The notes beneath the pieces are model-generated. The model saw nothing but the letters and a program-made list of their open reading frames with translations, searched no databases and had not been told where the DNA came from. A stretch of DNA of 24,045 bases from CBIFWW01 sp966186435 (GTDB lineage: Bacteria; Pseudomonadota; Gammaproteobacteria; Enterobacterales; Enterobacteriaceae): contig CBIFWW010000040.1 of NCBI GenBank assembly GCA_966186435.1, positions 1-24,045 on the forward strand, given 5' to 3'. Below are positions 1 through 7,306 of the stretch, piece after piece. The position numbers and the translations under genes are program-made. Positions within the stretch are counted from its first letter, which is position 1, and each line of letters opens with the position of its first letter.

Positions 1-26
1 CAATGTGATAGCGCGTGCGATACATA

Positions 27-42
27 AATGATTTAAATCATT
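27..42. repeat. Perfect 16-bp AT-rich palindrome in the paaA upstream region
   Basis: AATGATTTAAATCATT reads the same on both strands. It lies 155 bases before the paaA start, nearer the presumed divergent paaZ promoter off the left edge. Its half-site AATGATT recurs near base 144, just before paaA, and a related ATGATTCA is found in the paaX promoter. A regulator-binding role is inferred; the symmetry itself is seen directly. Confidence 0.5.
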
Positions 43-69
43 GTTTATAATCGATATACAGATATTTAA

Positions 70-85
70 CGTGATATCACTCACA
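70..85. promoter_or_regulatory. CRP-cAMP binding site upstream of paaA
   Basis: CGTGA-TATCAC-TCACA matches the TGTGA-N6-TCACA CRP core at 9 of 10 positions. It is centred near base 77.5, about 120 bases before the paaA start codon. The E. coli paa promoters are known to be CRP-dependent (catabolite repressed), so this fits. If it acts as a class I site near -60, transcription would start near 136. Weak hexamers TTGCGA (103-108) and TGTAAC (125-130) fit that start, but poorly, consistent with an activator-dependent promoter. Confidence 0.72.
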
Positions 86-94
86 AATAATAGG

Positions 95-109
95 GGTGTG
101 ATTTGCGAC
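95..109 (+). promoter_or_regulatory. Candidate PaaX operator in the paaA promoter
   Basis: The stretch around TGTGATTTGCGA fits the PaaX recognition pattern as I recall it from E. coli (WWTRTGATTCGYGWT) at most positions, with mismatches in the two leading W bases, the C and the last T. It overlaps the likely -35 region, a sensible place for a repressor. The consensus is from memory and the site is inferred. Confidence 0.4.
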
Positions 110-136
110 TTTCTTTAACTTAACTGTAACTTTTAT

Positions 137-152
137 ATCATTAAATGATTCA
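137..152. promoter_or_regulatory. Inverted repeat ending in ATGATTCA, possible PaaX or other operator
   Basis: ATCATT-A-AATGAT (137-149) is a perfect 6-bp inverted repeat with a 1-base centre. It runs on into ATGATTCA (145-152). The same octamer occurs in the paaX promoter at 11032-11039. The site lies at or just after the predicted transcription start, 45 bases before paaA. Shared PaaX recognition is an inference from the two copies. Confidence 0.38.
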
Positions 153-196
153 AATTTAGCTAAAATAAAGTTCAACTGGAATCATAAGGTGATGCC

Positions 197-1132
197 GTGA
201 GTGACCAACAACTACAAGACTTCGAAGCGCGAATCGCCCGGGACACGGCCATAGAGCCGCAGGACTGGATGCCGGAGGCCTACCGTAAGACGCTGATCCG
301 CCAGATAGGCCAGCACGGCCACTCTGAAATTGTCGGTATGCTGCCGGAAGGCAACTGGCTAACCCGCGCCCCAACATTACGTCGCAAAGCGATCCTGCTG
401 GCGAAAGTACAGGACGAAGCTGGCCACGGCCTCTATCTGTATAGCGCTGCGGAAACCCTGGGCTGCGCCCGCGAAGATATCTACCAGAAGATGCTGGACG
501 GCAAAATGAAGTACTCCTCCATCTTCAACTACCCGACCCTGAGCTGGGCTGATGTGGCAGTCATTGGCTGGTTAGTGGATGGCGCGGCCATCGTTAACCA
601 GGTTGCTCTGTGCCGCACCTCTTATGGTCCCTACGCCCGGGCGATGGTGAAAATCTGTAAGGAAGAGAGCTTCCACCAGCGTCAGGGCTATGAAGCCTGC
701 ACCGTGCTGGCAAAGGGCAGCGCCGAACAGCGCCAGATGTTACAGGACGCTATCGACCGTTATTGGTGGCCCGCCCTGATGATGTTTGGTCCCAACGACG
801 ATAACTCCCCGAACAGCGCCCGCTCCATTGCCTGGAAAATCAAACTGTTTACTAACGATGAACTGCGCCAGCGCTTTGTCGACAACACGGTGTCACAGGT
901 TGAAGCCCTGGGGATGAAAGTCCCGGATGCTGATTTGGCCCTTGATGAAGAAACCGGGCGCTACCGCTTTGGCGAAATCGACTGGGCAGAATTTAACGAC
1001 GTGATCAATGGCCGCGGGATTTGCAACGAAGAGCGTCTGGCTGCCAAGCGTAAAGCCTGGGAAGAGGGCAGTTGGGTGCGTGAAGCCGCCCTGGCCCATG
1101 CCAAAAAACAAGCCACTCGCGACGCCGCCTGA
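197..1132 (+). CDS. paaA: PaaA, catalytic subunit of ring 1,2-phenylacetyl-CoA epoxidase
   Basis: This is the oxygenase alpha subunit of the PaaABCE multicomponent epoxidase, which inserts one oxygen into the ring of phenylacetyl-CoA at a carboxylate-bridged di-iron site in the cytoplasm. The 311-residue product is close to E. coli PaaA (about 309). Likely iron ligands are visible: Glu44, then Glu74-xx-His77 (EAGH) and Glu157-xx-His160 (ESFH). The chosen start is GTG at 197, 3 bases after the end of AAGGTGAT (186-193), a good ribosome site. An ATG at 192 is out of frame and hits TGA after two codons (ATG CCG TGA), so translation must begin at GTG. First gene of the operon; paaB follows after 13 bases. 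Confidence 0.97.
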   Translation: MSDQQLQDFEARIARDTAIEPQDWMPEAYRKTLIRQIGQHGHSEIVGMLPEGNWLTRAPTLRRKAILLAKVQDEAGHGLYLYSAAETLGCAREDIYQKMLDGKMKYSSIFNYPTLSWADVAVIGWLVDGAAIVNQVALCRTSYGPYARAMVKICKEESFHQRQGYEACTVLAKGSAEQRQMLQDAIDRYWWPALMMFGPNDDNSPNSARSIAWKIKLFTNDELRQRFVDNTVSQVEALGMKVPDADLALDEETGRYRFGEIDWAEFNDVINGRGICNEERLAAKRKAWEEGSWVREAALAHAKKQATRDAA

Positions 1133-1145
1133 AAGGAGAACCACC

Positions 1146-1433
1146 ATGAGTAACGTTTACTGGCCGCTGTACGAAGTTTTTGTCCGTAACAAACAGGGTT
1201 TATCCCACCGCCACGTGGGTAGCCTCCATGCCGCCGATGACCAAATGGCGCTGGAAAATGCCCGCGATGCCTATACCCGCCGCAGCGAAGGCTGCTCAAT
1301 CTGGGTGGTGAAGGCCAGCGAGATTGTGGCTTCACAGCCGTCCGATCGCGGTGAGTTCTTTGACCCGGCAGAAACCAAAATCTACCGCCACCCCACTTTT
1401 TACACCATCCCTGATGGCATCGAGCACATGTGA
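1146..1433 (+). CDS. paaB: PaaB, structural subunit of the phenylacetyl-CoA epoxidase
   Basis: A small 95-residue protein that links PaaAC subcomplexes into the full epoxidase. It has no catalytic residues of its own. It starts MSNVYWPLYEVFVR and ends FYTIPDGIEHM, both characteristic of the family, and is the usual length. ATG 1146 is preceded by AAAGGAG at 1131-1137, which overlaps the paaA stop, so it is translationally coupled to paaA. Longer in-frame extension into paaA is unlikely because homology begins at MSNVY. Its stop overlaps a GTG (GTGA, 1430-1433) in the paaC reading frame. Confidence 0.96.
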   Translation: MSNVYWPLYEVFVRNKQGLSHRHVGSLHAADDQMALENARDAYTRRSEGCSIWVVKASEIVASQPSDRGEFFDPAETKIYRHPTFYTIPDGIEHM

Positions 1434-1450
1434 GGTTTGCGGTGACTGAT

Positions 1451-2200
1451 ATGACCCCTTTAGCCCTTTATACCCTGCGCCTTGGCGATAACTGCCTGGT
1501 GCTGGCCCAGCGCCTGAGCGCCCTGTGCGGCCACGCGCCGGAGCTGGAAATAGACCTTGCCCTGGCGAATATCGGGCTGGATCTGCTGGGCCAGGCCCGC
1601 AACCTGCTGACCTATAGCGCAGCGTTGCAGGGTAATGGCCTGGATGAAGACAAGCTGGCCTATGGCCGCGATGAGCGCGAATTCAAAAACCTGCTGTTGA
1701 CTGAGCAGCCAAATGGCGACTTCGGCGACACTCTGATGCGCCAGTACCTTATGGATGCCTGGCACCTGGCGCTCTACAGTCATCTGGTGGAGAGCAAAGA
1801 CCCGCAGCTGGCCGCCATTGCTGCCAAATCGATTAAAGAGGTGCGCTATCACCTGCGTTTCAGCCGCGGTTGGTTGATCCGTCTGGGGCAGGGCACAGAA
1901 GAGTCTCAGGCCCGGGTGCAGAAAGCACTAAATAACCTGTGGCGCTTTACCGCCGAACTGTTTACTGCCGATGCCGCCGAATTGGCGCTGGTGGAGGCCG
2001 GTATCGCTGCCCCGGTGGCGGAATTAAAAACCGAATGGACCCGTGAAGTCGAAGCCGGGCTGGCGGAAGCCGGCTTAACCCTTCCCCAAGAGGCCCCGTA
2101 CCGCACGGGCGGTAAACAAGGCCTGCATACCGAACACCTCGGGCCGCTGCTGGCAGAAATGCAGTATTTGCAGCGCGTCTACCCGAACCAGCAGTGGTAA
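1451..2200 (+). CDS. paaC: PaaC, structural/stabilising subunit of the phenylacetyl-CoA epoxidase
   Basis: PaaC is a ferritin-like paralogue of PaaA that forms the stable PaaAC heterodimer. It keeps part of the metal-site pattern (Glu130 and His134 in KEVRYH) but is regarded as non-catalytic. From ATG 1451 it has 249 residues, and the N-terminus MTPLALYTLRLGDN aligns end to end with the E. coli protein. GTG codons at 1430 and 1442 are alternative in-frame starts. 1430 would give a GTGA overlap with paaB and seven extra residues. I prefer 1451 for the homology and the GGTGA at 1441-1445. The C-terminus AEMQYLQRVYPNQQW is family-typical. Confidence 0.95.
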   Translation: MTPLALYTLRLGDNCLVLAQRLSALCGHAPELEIDLALANIGLDLLGQARNLLTYSAALQGNGLDEDKLAYGRDEREFKNLLLTEQPNGDFGDTLMRQYLMDAWHLALYSHLVESKDPQLAAIAAKSIKEVRYHLRFSRGWLIRLGQGTEESQARVQKALNNLWRFTAELFTADAAELALVEAGIAAPVAELKTEWTREVEAGLAEAGLTLPQEAPYRTGGKQGLHTEHLGPLLAEMQYLQRVYPNQQW

Positions 2201-2211
2201 GAGAGGACATC

Positions 2212-2718
2212 ATGGCTGAACACGCAATCGCCCTGGAGCCGGAAACCGCCCGGGTACACAGCGCCTGGAAGCTGCTTTCCACCATCAGTGACCCGGAAGT
2301 GCCGGTGCTGACCATCACCGATTTGGGCATGGTGCGCAGCGTGCATCAGCATAAGGATGGTTGGCATATCGGCTTCACGCCGACCTATTCCGGCTGCCCG
2401 GCCACGGATTTTCTCACCACCGCTATCCGGGAAACCCTGGAAGCTGACGGCTTTACCCCGGTGCATGTGGATATCGTGCTGCACCCGGCCTGGACCACCG
2501 ACTGGATGAGCCAGGATGCCAAAAACCGCTTACGTGAATATGGCATCAGCCCGCCTCAGGGCCATAGTTGCCATGCCCACGTGGCCGCGCAGGTGACCTG
2601 CCCGCGCTGCGGTAGTCAGTACACCTCGCTTATCAGCGAATTTGGCTCGACGGCTTGCAAAGCCCTGTACCGCTGCGATAGCTGCCGCGAGCCTTTTGAC
2701 TATTTCAAATGTATTTGA
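2212..2718 (+). CDS. paaD: PaaD, Fe-S cluster assembly/maturation factor for the epoxidase
   Basis: A 168-residue protein of the MIP18/DUF59 (SufT-like) family with an added C-terminal zinc ribbon. The DUF59 part has DPE at 27-29, ITDLGM at 35-40 and GCP at 61-63. The ribbon has Cys130-xx-Cys133 (CPRC) and Cys155-xx-Cys158 (CDSC). Its proposed role is to mature or deliver the iron-sulfur cluster of PaaE. It is needed for epoxidase activity in vivo but is not part of the purified minimal complex. ATG 2212 follows GAGAGGAC; homology does not support an earlier in-frame start. Its stop (2716-2718) overlaps the TGAGG ribosome site of paaE. Confidence 0.95.
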   Translation: MAEHAIALEPETARVHSAWKLLSTISDPEVPVLTITDLGMVRSVHQHKDGWHIGFTPTYSGCPATDFLTTAIRETLEADGFTPVHVDIVLHPAWTTDWMSQDAKNRLREYGISPPQGHSCHAHVAAQVTCPRCGSQYTSLISEFGSTACKALYRCDSCREPFDYFKCI

Positions 2719-2725
2719 GGTCGCT

Positions 2726-3784
2726 ATGCCTGCATTTCACTCCCTCAAAGTCGCCCGCATCGAACGGGAAACCCCGGAAGCGGTGGCGATAACGTTCACT
2801 ATCCCTGTTGAGCTGGAGAACGACTATGTTTTCGTCCCCGGCCAACACCTGACTTTACGCACCCATATCGCTGGTGAAGATATTCGCCGCTGCTACTCCA
2901 TCTGCCGCGCCGCCAAAACCGGCGAAATCTCCGTGGCGGTGAAGGCCATTGAAGGCGGGCGCTTCTCTCACTATGTGGTGTCTGATCTGCAAGCCGGGAT
3001 GGATCTTGATGTGATGGTCCCCCAGGGCCAGTTTGGTTACCGCCCGCTGGTGGAAAACCACGGCCACTATCTGGCGATGGCCGTTGGTTCGGGCATTACC
3101 CCGATGCTGGCGATTATCAGCACCACCCTTGCCACCGAGCCGGACAGCCACTTCACCCTGATTTATGGCAACCGTAGCAGCCAGAGCATGATGTTCCGCC
3201 AGGCGCTGGCCGATTTAAAAGACAGCTACCCTCAGCGCCTGCAACTGTTGTACCTGTTCAGCCAGGAAAGCCAGGAGAGCGATCTGCTAAGTGGCCGCCC
3301 GGATGCCGCCAAACTGAAAGCGCTGGGTGACCAGTTGCTGGACTTCACAGGCTTTGATCGCACCTTTATCTGCGGGCCACAGGCCATGATGGATGAAGCC
3401 CAGGCGGCGCTGGTGGATATGGGTGTTGCCAAAGAAAAAATCTTTATGGAGCACTTTGGCGTGGCGGGTACCCCGGTAACCCGGGCTAATCGTACTCAGG
3501 CCGCTGGCCGCGTGGTCACCATCAAACTGGATGGCCGTGAGCGCCAGATAGCCCTGAATGCCGGGGATGAGAGCGTGCTGGATGCCGCCCTGCGCCAGGG
3601 TAGCGATCTGCCCTACGCCTGCAAAGGGGGCGTCTGCGCCACCTGTAAGTGCAAAGTGTTGCAGGGCGAAGTGGAGATGGGTGTCAACTACAGCCTTGAA
3701 CCCGAGCAAATTGCCGCCGGTTTTGTCCTTGGTTGCCAGGCCCTGCCGAAAGGCGATGGCGTGGTCCTCGACTTTGATCTGTAA
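2726..3784 (+). CDS. paaE: PaaE, NADPH reductase of the phenylacetyl-CoA epoxidase
   Basis: This is the electron-transfer component: NADPH to FAD to [2Fe-2S] to the PaaA di-iron centre. Its 352 residues run FNR-type reductase then plant-type ferredoxin. The FAD-binding motif RRCYS is at 54-58. The nucleotide-binding motif GSGITPM is at 121-127, with CGP at 216-218. The [2Fe-2S] ligands are Cys299, Cys304, Cys307 and, 30 residues later, Cys337. The length matches E. coli (about 356). The ATG at 2726 is 5 bases after TGAGG. An upstream in-frame extension (from 2642) overlaps paaD and lacks homology. Confidence 0.96.
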   Translation: MPAFHSLKVARIERETPEAVAITFTIPVELENDYVFVPGQHLTLRTHIAGEDIRRCYSICRAAKTGEISVAVKAIEGGRFSHYVVSDLQAGMDLDVMVPQGQFGYRPLVENHGHYLAMAVGSGITPMLAIISTTLATEPDSHFTLIYGNRSSQSMMFRQALADLKDSYPQRLQLLYLFSQESQESDLLSGRPDAAKLKALGDQLLDFTGFDRTFICGPQAMMDEAQAALVDMGVAKEKIFMEHFGVAGTPVTRANRTQAAGRVVTIKLDGRERQIALNAGDESVLDAALRQGSDLPYACKGGVCATCKCKVLQGEVEMGVNYSLEPEQIAAGFVLGCQALPKGDGVVLDFDL

Positions 3785-3793
3785 GGAGAGGCC

Positions 3794-4558
3794 ATGATCC
3801 TGCTTCAGGAAAAACACCAGCGGGTGCTGACGTTAACCCTTAACCGCCCTCAGGCCCGCAACGCCCTGAATAACGAACTGCTGGCTGCCCTGGGCGATGC
3901 CCTGGACGCGGCCCAGCAGGACCCCGACGTCGGTGCAGTGGTGATCGCAGGCCAGGCCCGGTACTTTGCCGCCGGTGCCGATCTGAAAGAGATGTCCAGC
4001 CGCGATATGGTGGGCACCCTTAATGATCCGCGGCCTCAGCTGTGGGCGCGCATCGACAGCTTCCCTAAACCGTTGCTGACCGCCGTCAATGGCTACGCCC
4101 TCGGCGCAGGTTGTGAACTGGTGCTGCTTAGCGACATCGTGGTGGCCGGGGAAAATGCCCGCTTTGGCCTGCCGGAAATCACCCTCGGCATTATGCCCGG
4201 GGCCGGTGGCACCCAGCGGCTGATTGCCACCGTCGGTAAAGCATTAGCCTACCGCATGGTGCTTAGCGGCGAGGCTATCGATGCCGACTGCGCCCTGAAG
4301 GCGGGGCTGATTTCCCAGGTCTGCCCGGTGGATCTCACCCTCGAATACACCCAACAGCTGGCGGCACGTATCGCCAGTCATAGCCCTCTGGCGCTCCATG
4401 CGGCGAAGCAATCCCTGCGTGCCAGCCAGGAAATCCCCCTGAGCCAGGGGCTAAAACAGGAGCGCCAGCTGTTTACCCTGCTGGCCGCCAGCGACGATCG
4501 AAAGGAAGGCATTGCTGCCTTCCTCGAAAAACGCCCAGCCAAATTTACAGGACGCTAA
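3794..4558 (+). CDS. paaF: PaaF, 2,3-dehydroadipyl-CoA hydratase (crotonase family)
   Basis: PaaF hydrates 2,3-dehydroadipyl-CoA to 3-hydroxyadipyl-CoA late in the pathway. It is a 254-residue crotonase-fold protein. AAGADLKEM (59-67) forms part of the CoA/oxyanion pocket. Both catalytic glutamates of true hydratases are present, Glu108 (GAGCEL) and Glu128 (LPEI), which separates it from the neighbouring isomerase PaaG. ATG 3794 follows TAAGGAGAG, whose TAA is the paaE stop. The next start, paaG, is 3 bases after the paaF stop. Confidence 0.95.
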   Translation: MILLQEKHQRVLTLTLNRPQARNALNNELLAALGDALDAAQQDPDVGAVVIAGQARYFAAGADLKEMSSRDMVGTLNDPRPQLWARIDSFPKPLLTAVNGYALGAGCELVLLSDIVVAGENARFGLPEITLGIMPGAGGTQRLIATVGKALAYRMVLSGEAIDADCALKAGLISQVCPVDLTLEYTQQLAARIASHSPLALHAAKQSLRASQEIPLSQGLKQERQLFTLLAASDDRKEGIAAFLEKRPAKFTGR

Positions 4559-4561
4559 ACC

Positions 4562-5347
4562 ATGCCCGCGATTTTGTGTGAACTAGACCAGGGCGTGATG
4601 ACCCTGACGTTGAACCGCCCCGACAGGCTTAACAGCTTTAATGAAGAGATGCACCGGGAACTGGCGGCCTGCCTGACCCAGGCTGAGCGTGATGAAACCG
4701 TGCGCTGCCTGTTGATCACCGGTGCCGGGCGCGGCTTTTGCGCCGGTCAGGATTTAAACGACCGTAACGTGGAACCCGGTGCTGAAGCCCCGGATCTGGG
4801 CTACTCCGTAGAAACGTTTTGGAACCCGCTGGTAAAACGCCTGGCCGCCTTACCGAAACCGGTGATTGCCGCCGTCAACGGTGTCGCCGCCGGTGCCGGT
4901 GCCACCCTGGCCCTGGGCTGCGATCTGGTACTGGCCGCCCGCAGTGCCAATTTTGTCATGGCGTTCTGCCGCCTCGGCTTGGTACCGGACTGCGGCGGCA
5001 CCTGGTTCCTGCCAAGAGTAGCGGGACGCGCCAGGGCCTTAGGCCTGGCATTGCTGGGCGACAAGCTCAGCGCCGAACAAGCCGAACGCTGGGGCCTGAT
5101 TTGGCAAGTGGTGGAGGATGCCGAACTGGCCGACAGCGCCCGCCAACTGGCCCGCCATCTGGCGACCCAACCAACTTACGGCCTGGGCCTGATTAAGCAA
5201 GCCATGTTGGCTGCCGAACATAACAGCCTGGAACAACAGCTGACTCTGGAGCGGGATTATCAACGGATGGCCGGGCGCAGTGATGACTACCGCGAAGGGG
5301 TTTCCGCCTTCCTGGCAAAACGCCAGCCGAGCTTCAAGGGGAAATAA
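4562..5347 (+). CDS. paaG: PaaG, ring-1,2-epoxyphenylacetyl-CoA isomerase (oxepin-CoA forming)
   Basis: PaaG is a crotonase-family isomerase. It converts the 1,2-epoxide to 2-oxepin-2(3H)-ylideneacetyl-CoA and in E. coli also shifts a double bond in the open-chain dehydroadipyl-CoA intermediate. The length is 261 residues against about 262 in E. coli. FCAGQDL (59-65) is the oxyanion-region motif, and Asp143 in LVPDCGG is the likely catalytic acid/base. The hydratase glutamates of PaaF are not conserved here. The ribosome site is weak (only AGGAC upstream), so it probably depends on coupling to paaF. Its TAA overlaps the paaH ATG by one base (TAATG). Confidence 0.95.
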   Translation: MPAILCELDQGVMTLTLNRPDRLNSFNEEMHRELAACLTQAERDETVRCLLITGAGRGFCAGQDLNDRNVEPGAEAPDLGYSVETFWNPLVKRLAALPKPVIAAVNGVAAGAGATLALGCDLVLAARSANFVMAFCRLGLVPDCGGTWFLPRVAGRARALGLALLGDKLSAEQAERWGLIWQVVEDAELADSARQLARHLATQPTYGLGLIKQAMLAAEHNSLEQQLTLERDYQRMAGRSDDYREGVSAFLAKRQPSFKGK

Positions 5348-6855
5348 TGACGCTGAATACCGAAAGCCGCATCGCCGTGATTGGCAGTGGCACCATGGGG
5401 GCAGGCATTGCCCAGGTGGCCGCCGCCGCCGGCCATCCGGTACAGATTTTTGATATCAACCCCCAGGCCATTGAAAAGGCGCTGGCGGGTATTGATAAAG
5501 GCTTACAGGGCCGGGTTGCCAAAGGCCGGATGACCGATGAGCAGCGTCTGGAAATTGTTGGGCGTATCAGCGCCGCCGCCAACCTGAGTGAACTGGCTGG
5601 GGCTAATGTGGTGATTGAGGCCGCCGTTGAAAAGCTGGAGATCAAACAGCAGCTGTTTAGCGATCTGGCGGCCATCTGCGCCCCGGGCACCCTGTTAACC
5701 AGCAACACTTCATCAATCTCTATTACCGCTATTGCCAGCGGTATCCCACACCCTGAGCGGGTGGCCGGGCTGCATTTCTTTAACCCGGCCCCGGTAATGA
5801 AACTGGTGGAAGTGGTGAGCGGTCTGGAAACCAGCGATGAAACCGCCACCCAGCTGTGCCAGTTGGCTAGCAACTGGGATAAAACCGCCGTGCGCTGCCA
5901 GTCCACCCCCGGGTTTATCGTCAACCGGGTAGCCCGCCCTTATTACTCAGAAGCCTGGCGCGCCCTGGAAGAGCAGGTAGCCCCGGCGGCGATTATTGAT
6001 GCCGCGCTGCGGGAAGCCGGGGGTTTCCCGATGGGGCCGCTGGAGCTAACTGACTTAATCGGCCAGGACGTTAACTTTGCCGTGACCTGTTCAGTGTTCA
6101 ATGCCTTCTGGCAGGAGCGCCGTTTTCTGCCGTCCCTGGTGCAGCAGGAGCTGGTGCTGGGCCATAAATGGGGCAAGAAAACCGGGCAGGGGGTCTACCA
6201 CTGGCCCCGGGATGCCCAGGCGCTGCCCTATTTCCGCCCGTTGTCAGAAGCCGCTGCGGCCACCCGCATCCGCCGGGGGGGAGAAGGGATGTGGCTCAAT
6301 GGGTTAGCGGCGTTAACAGCGTCATTGCCCGTGAGTGACGTTGTCACTGATGCACCGTTTATTGAATTGGATGAGGTGCTGGTAATGACCACCCAGGGTG
6401 AGAGCGCTCAGCAACTCTCCCGCCGTTATAACCGCCCGGTAGTGGTCTTCGACCTGGCCCTTGATTACACCACTACCCCGGTGATTGTACTGGCCGCTGC
6501 CGCCAACAACCGCCCGGAAGAAACCGCCAAAGCAGTGCACTTTTTCCAGCAGTGGGATAAGCAAATCCTGGCGATCCAGGATTACCCTGGCCTGTTGGTG
6601 TGGCGAACCGTGGCGATGCTGGTTAATGAGGCCCTGGATGCGGTGCAAAAAGGGGTGGCGGTTGAAGCCGACGTCGATACCGCCATGCGCCTGGGGGTGA
6701 ATTATCCCCGTGGCCCGCTGGCCTGGGGTGAAGAGTTGGGCTGGCAGAGGGTGCTGACGCTGCTGGAAAACTTGCAAAAACACTATGGCGAGGAGCGCTA
6801 CCGCCCTTGTTCGCTGCTGCGCAGCCGCGCCTTGCTGGAGAAACAGTATGAGTAA
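5347..6855 (+). CDS. paaH: PaaH, 3-hydroxyadipyl-CoA dehydrogenase (NAD+)
   Basis: PaaH oxidises 3-hydroxyadipyl-CoA to 3-oxoadipyl-CoA. It has 502 residues: an N-terminal Rossmann domain with GSGTMG (13-18), then SNTSS (119-123) and HFFNP (143-147, catalytic His143), and two C-terminal 3-hydroxyacyl-CoA dehydrogenase domains. The second of these covers roughly residues 410-500. It is somewhat longer than the E. coli protein as I recall it (about 475). Translation is coupled to paaG through TAATG. The last eight bases overlap the paaI start. Confidence 0.95.
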   Translation: MTLNTESRIAVIGSGTMGAGIAQVAAAAGHPVQIFDINPQAIEKALAGIDKGLQGRVAKGRMTDEQRLEIVGRISAAANLSELAGANVVIEAAVEKLEIKQQLFSDLAAICAPGTLLTSNTSSISITAIASGIPHPERVAGLHFFNPAPVMKLVEVVSGLETSDETATQLCQLASNWDKTAVRCQSTPGFIVNRVARPYYSEAWRALEEQVAPAAIIDAALREAGGFPMGPLELTDLIGQDVNFAVTCSVFNAFWQERRFLPSLVQQELVLGHKWGKKTGQGVYHWPRDAQALPYFRPLSEAAAATRIRRGGEGMWLNGLAALTASLPVSDVVTDAPFIELDEVLVMTTQGESAQQLSRRYNRPVVVFDLALDYTTTPVIVLAAAANNRPEETAKAVHFFQQWDKQILAIQDYPGLLVWRTVAMLVNEALDAVQKGVAVEADVDTAMRLGVNYPRGPLAWGEELGWQRVLTLLENLQKHYGEERYRPCSLLRSRALLEKQYE

Positions 6856-7306
6856 TAACGCCTGGGCCTACGCCCGTGAGATGTATGCCCATGACAACTG
6901 CGCCAAAGCATTGGGCATTGAAATCCAGGAGATGAACGAAGGCTACGCCTTATTAACCATGACCGTCACCGAGGCCATGTTGAATGGCCACCAGACCTGC
7001 CACGGCGGCCAGCTGTTTTCACTGGCGGATACCGCCTTTGCCTATGCCTGCAACAGCCAGGGGCTGGCGGCGGTGGCCTCCGGGTGCAGCATCGATTTTG
7101 TGCGCCCGGCTAAAAGCGGTGACCGCCTGACCGCCCGCGCCCAAGTACGCACTCAGGGCCGTTTGACCGGGGTCTACGACATCGAAATCATCGATCACCA
7201 TGAAAAAACCGTGGCCCTATTCCGTGGCCGCGCCCATCGCATCGGCACCCCCTTATCCAGGGCGCCCTCTCAGGAGAAAAACGATGACTCAGGCCTTTAT
7301 TTGTGA
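6848..7306 (+). CDS. paaI: PaaI, hydroxyphenylacetyl-CoA thioesterase (hot-dog fold)
   Basis: PaaI is a tetrameric hot-dog thioesterase thought to release CoA from dead-end ring-hydroxylated phenylacetyl-CoA. The motif NGHQTCHGGQLFSLAD (46-61) includes the HGG and the catalytic Asp61. ATG 6848 lies inside the end of paaH (8-base overlap), and MSNNAW aligns with the E. coli start. At 152 residues it is about 12 longer than E. coli PaaI. The extra C-terminal tail (SRAPSQEKNDDSGLYL) is encoded across the paaJ ribosome site and first codons, a 23-base overlap. Confidence 0.94.
   Translation: MSNNAWAYAREMYAHDNCAKALGIEIQEMNEGYALLTMTVTEAMLNGHQTCHGGQLFSLADTAFAYACNSQGLAAVASGCSIDFVRPAKSGDRLTARAQVRTQGRLTGVYDIEIIDHHEKTVALFRGRAHRIGTPLSRAPSQEKNDDSGLYL

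Noticed and set aside
1430..1450. GTG at 1430 as the paaC start, with GTGA overlap of paaB
   Set aside because: Possible, but the residues before ATG 1451 have no match in E. coli PaaC, and GGTGA is better placed for 1451. Recorded as an alternative.
5334..5924. 196-codon open frame opposite paaH
   Set aside because: Antisense shadow of the paaH Rossmann domain, with no domain or start signal of its own.
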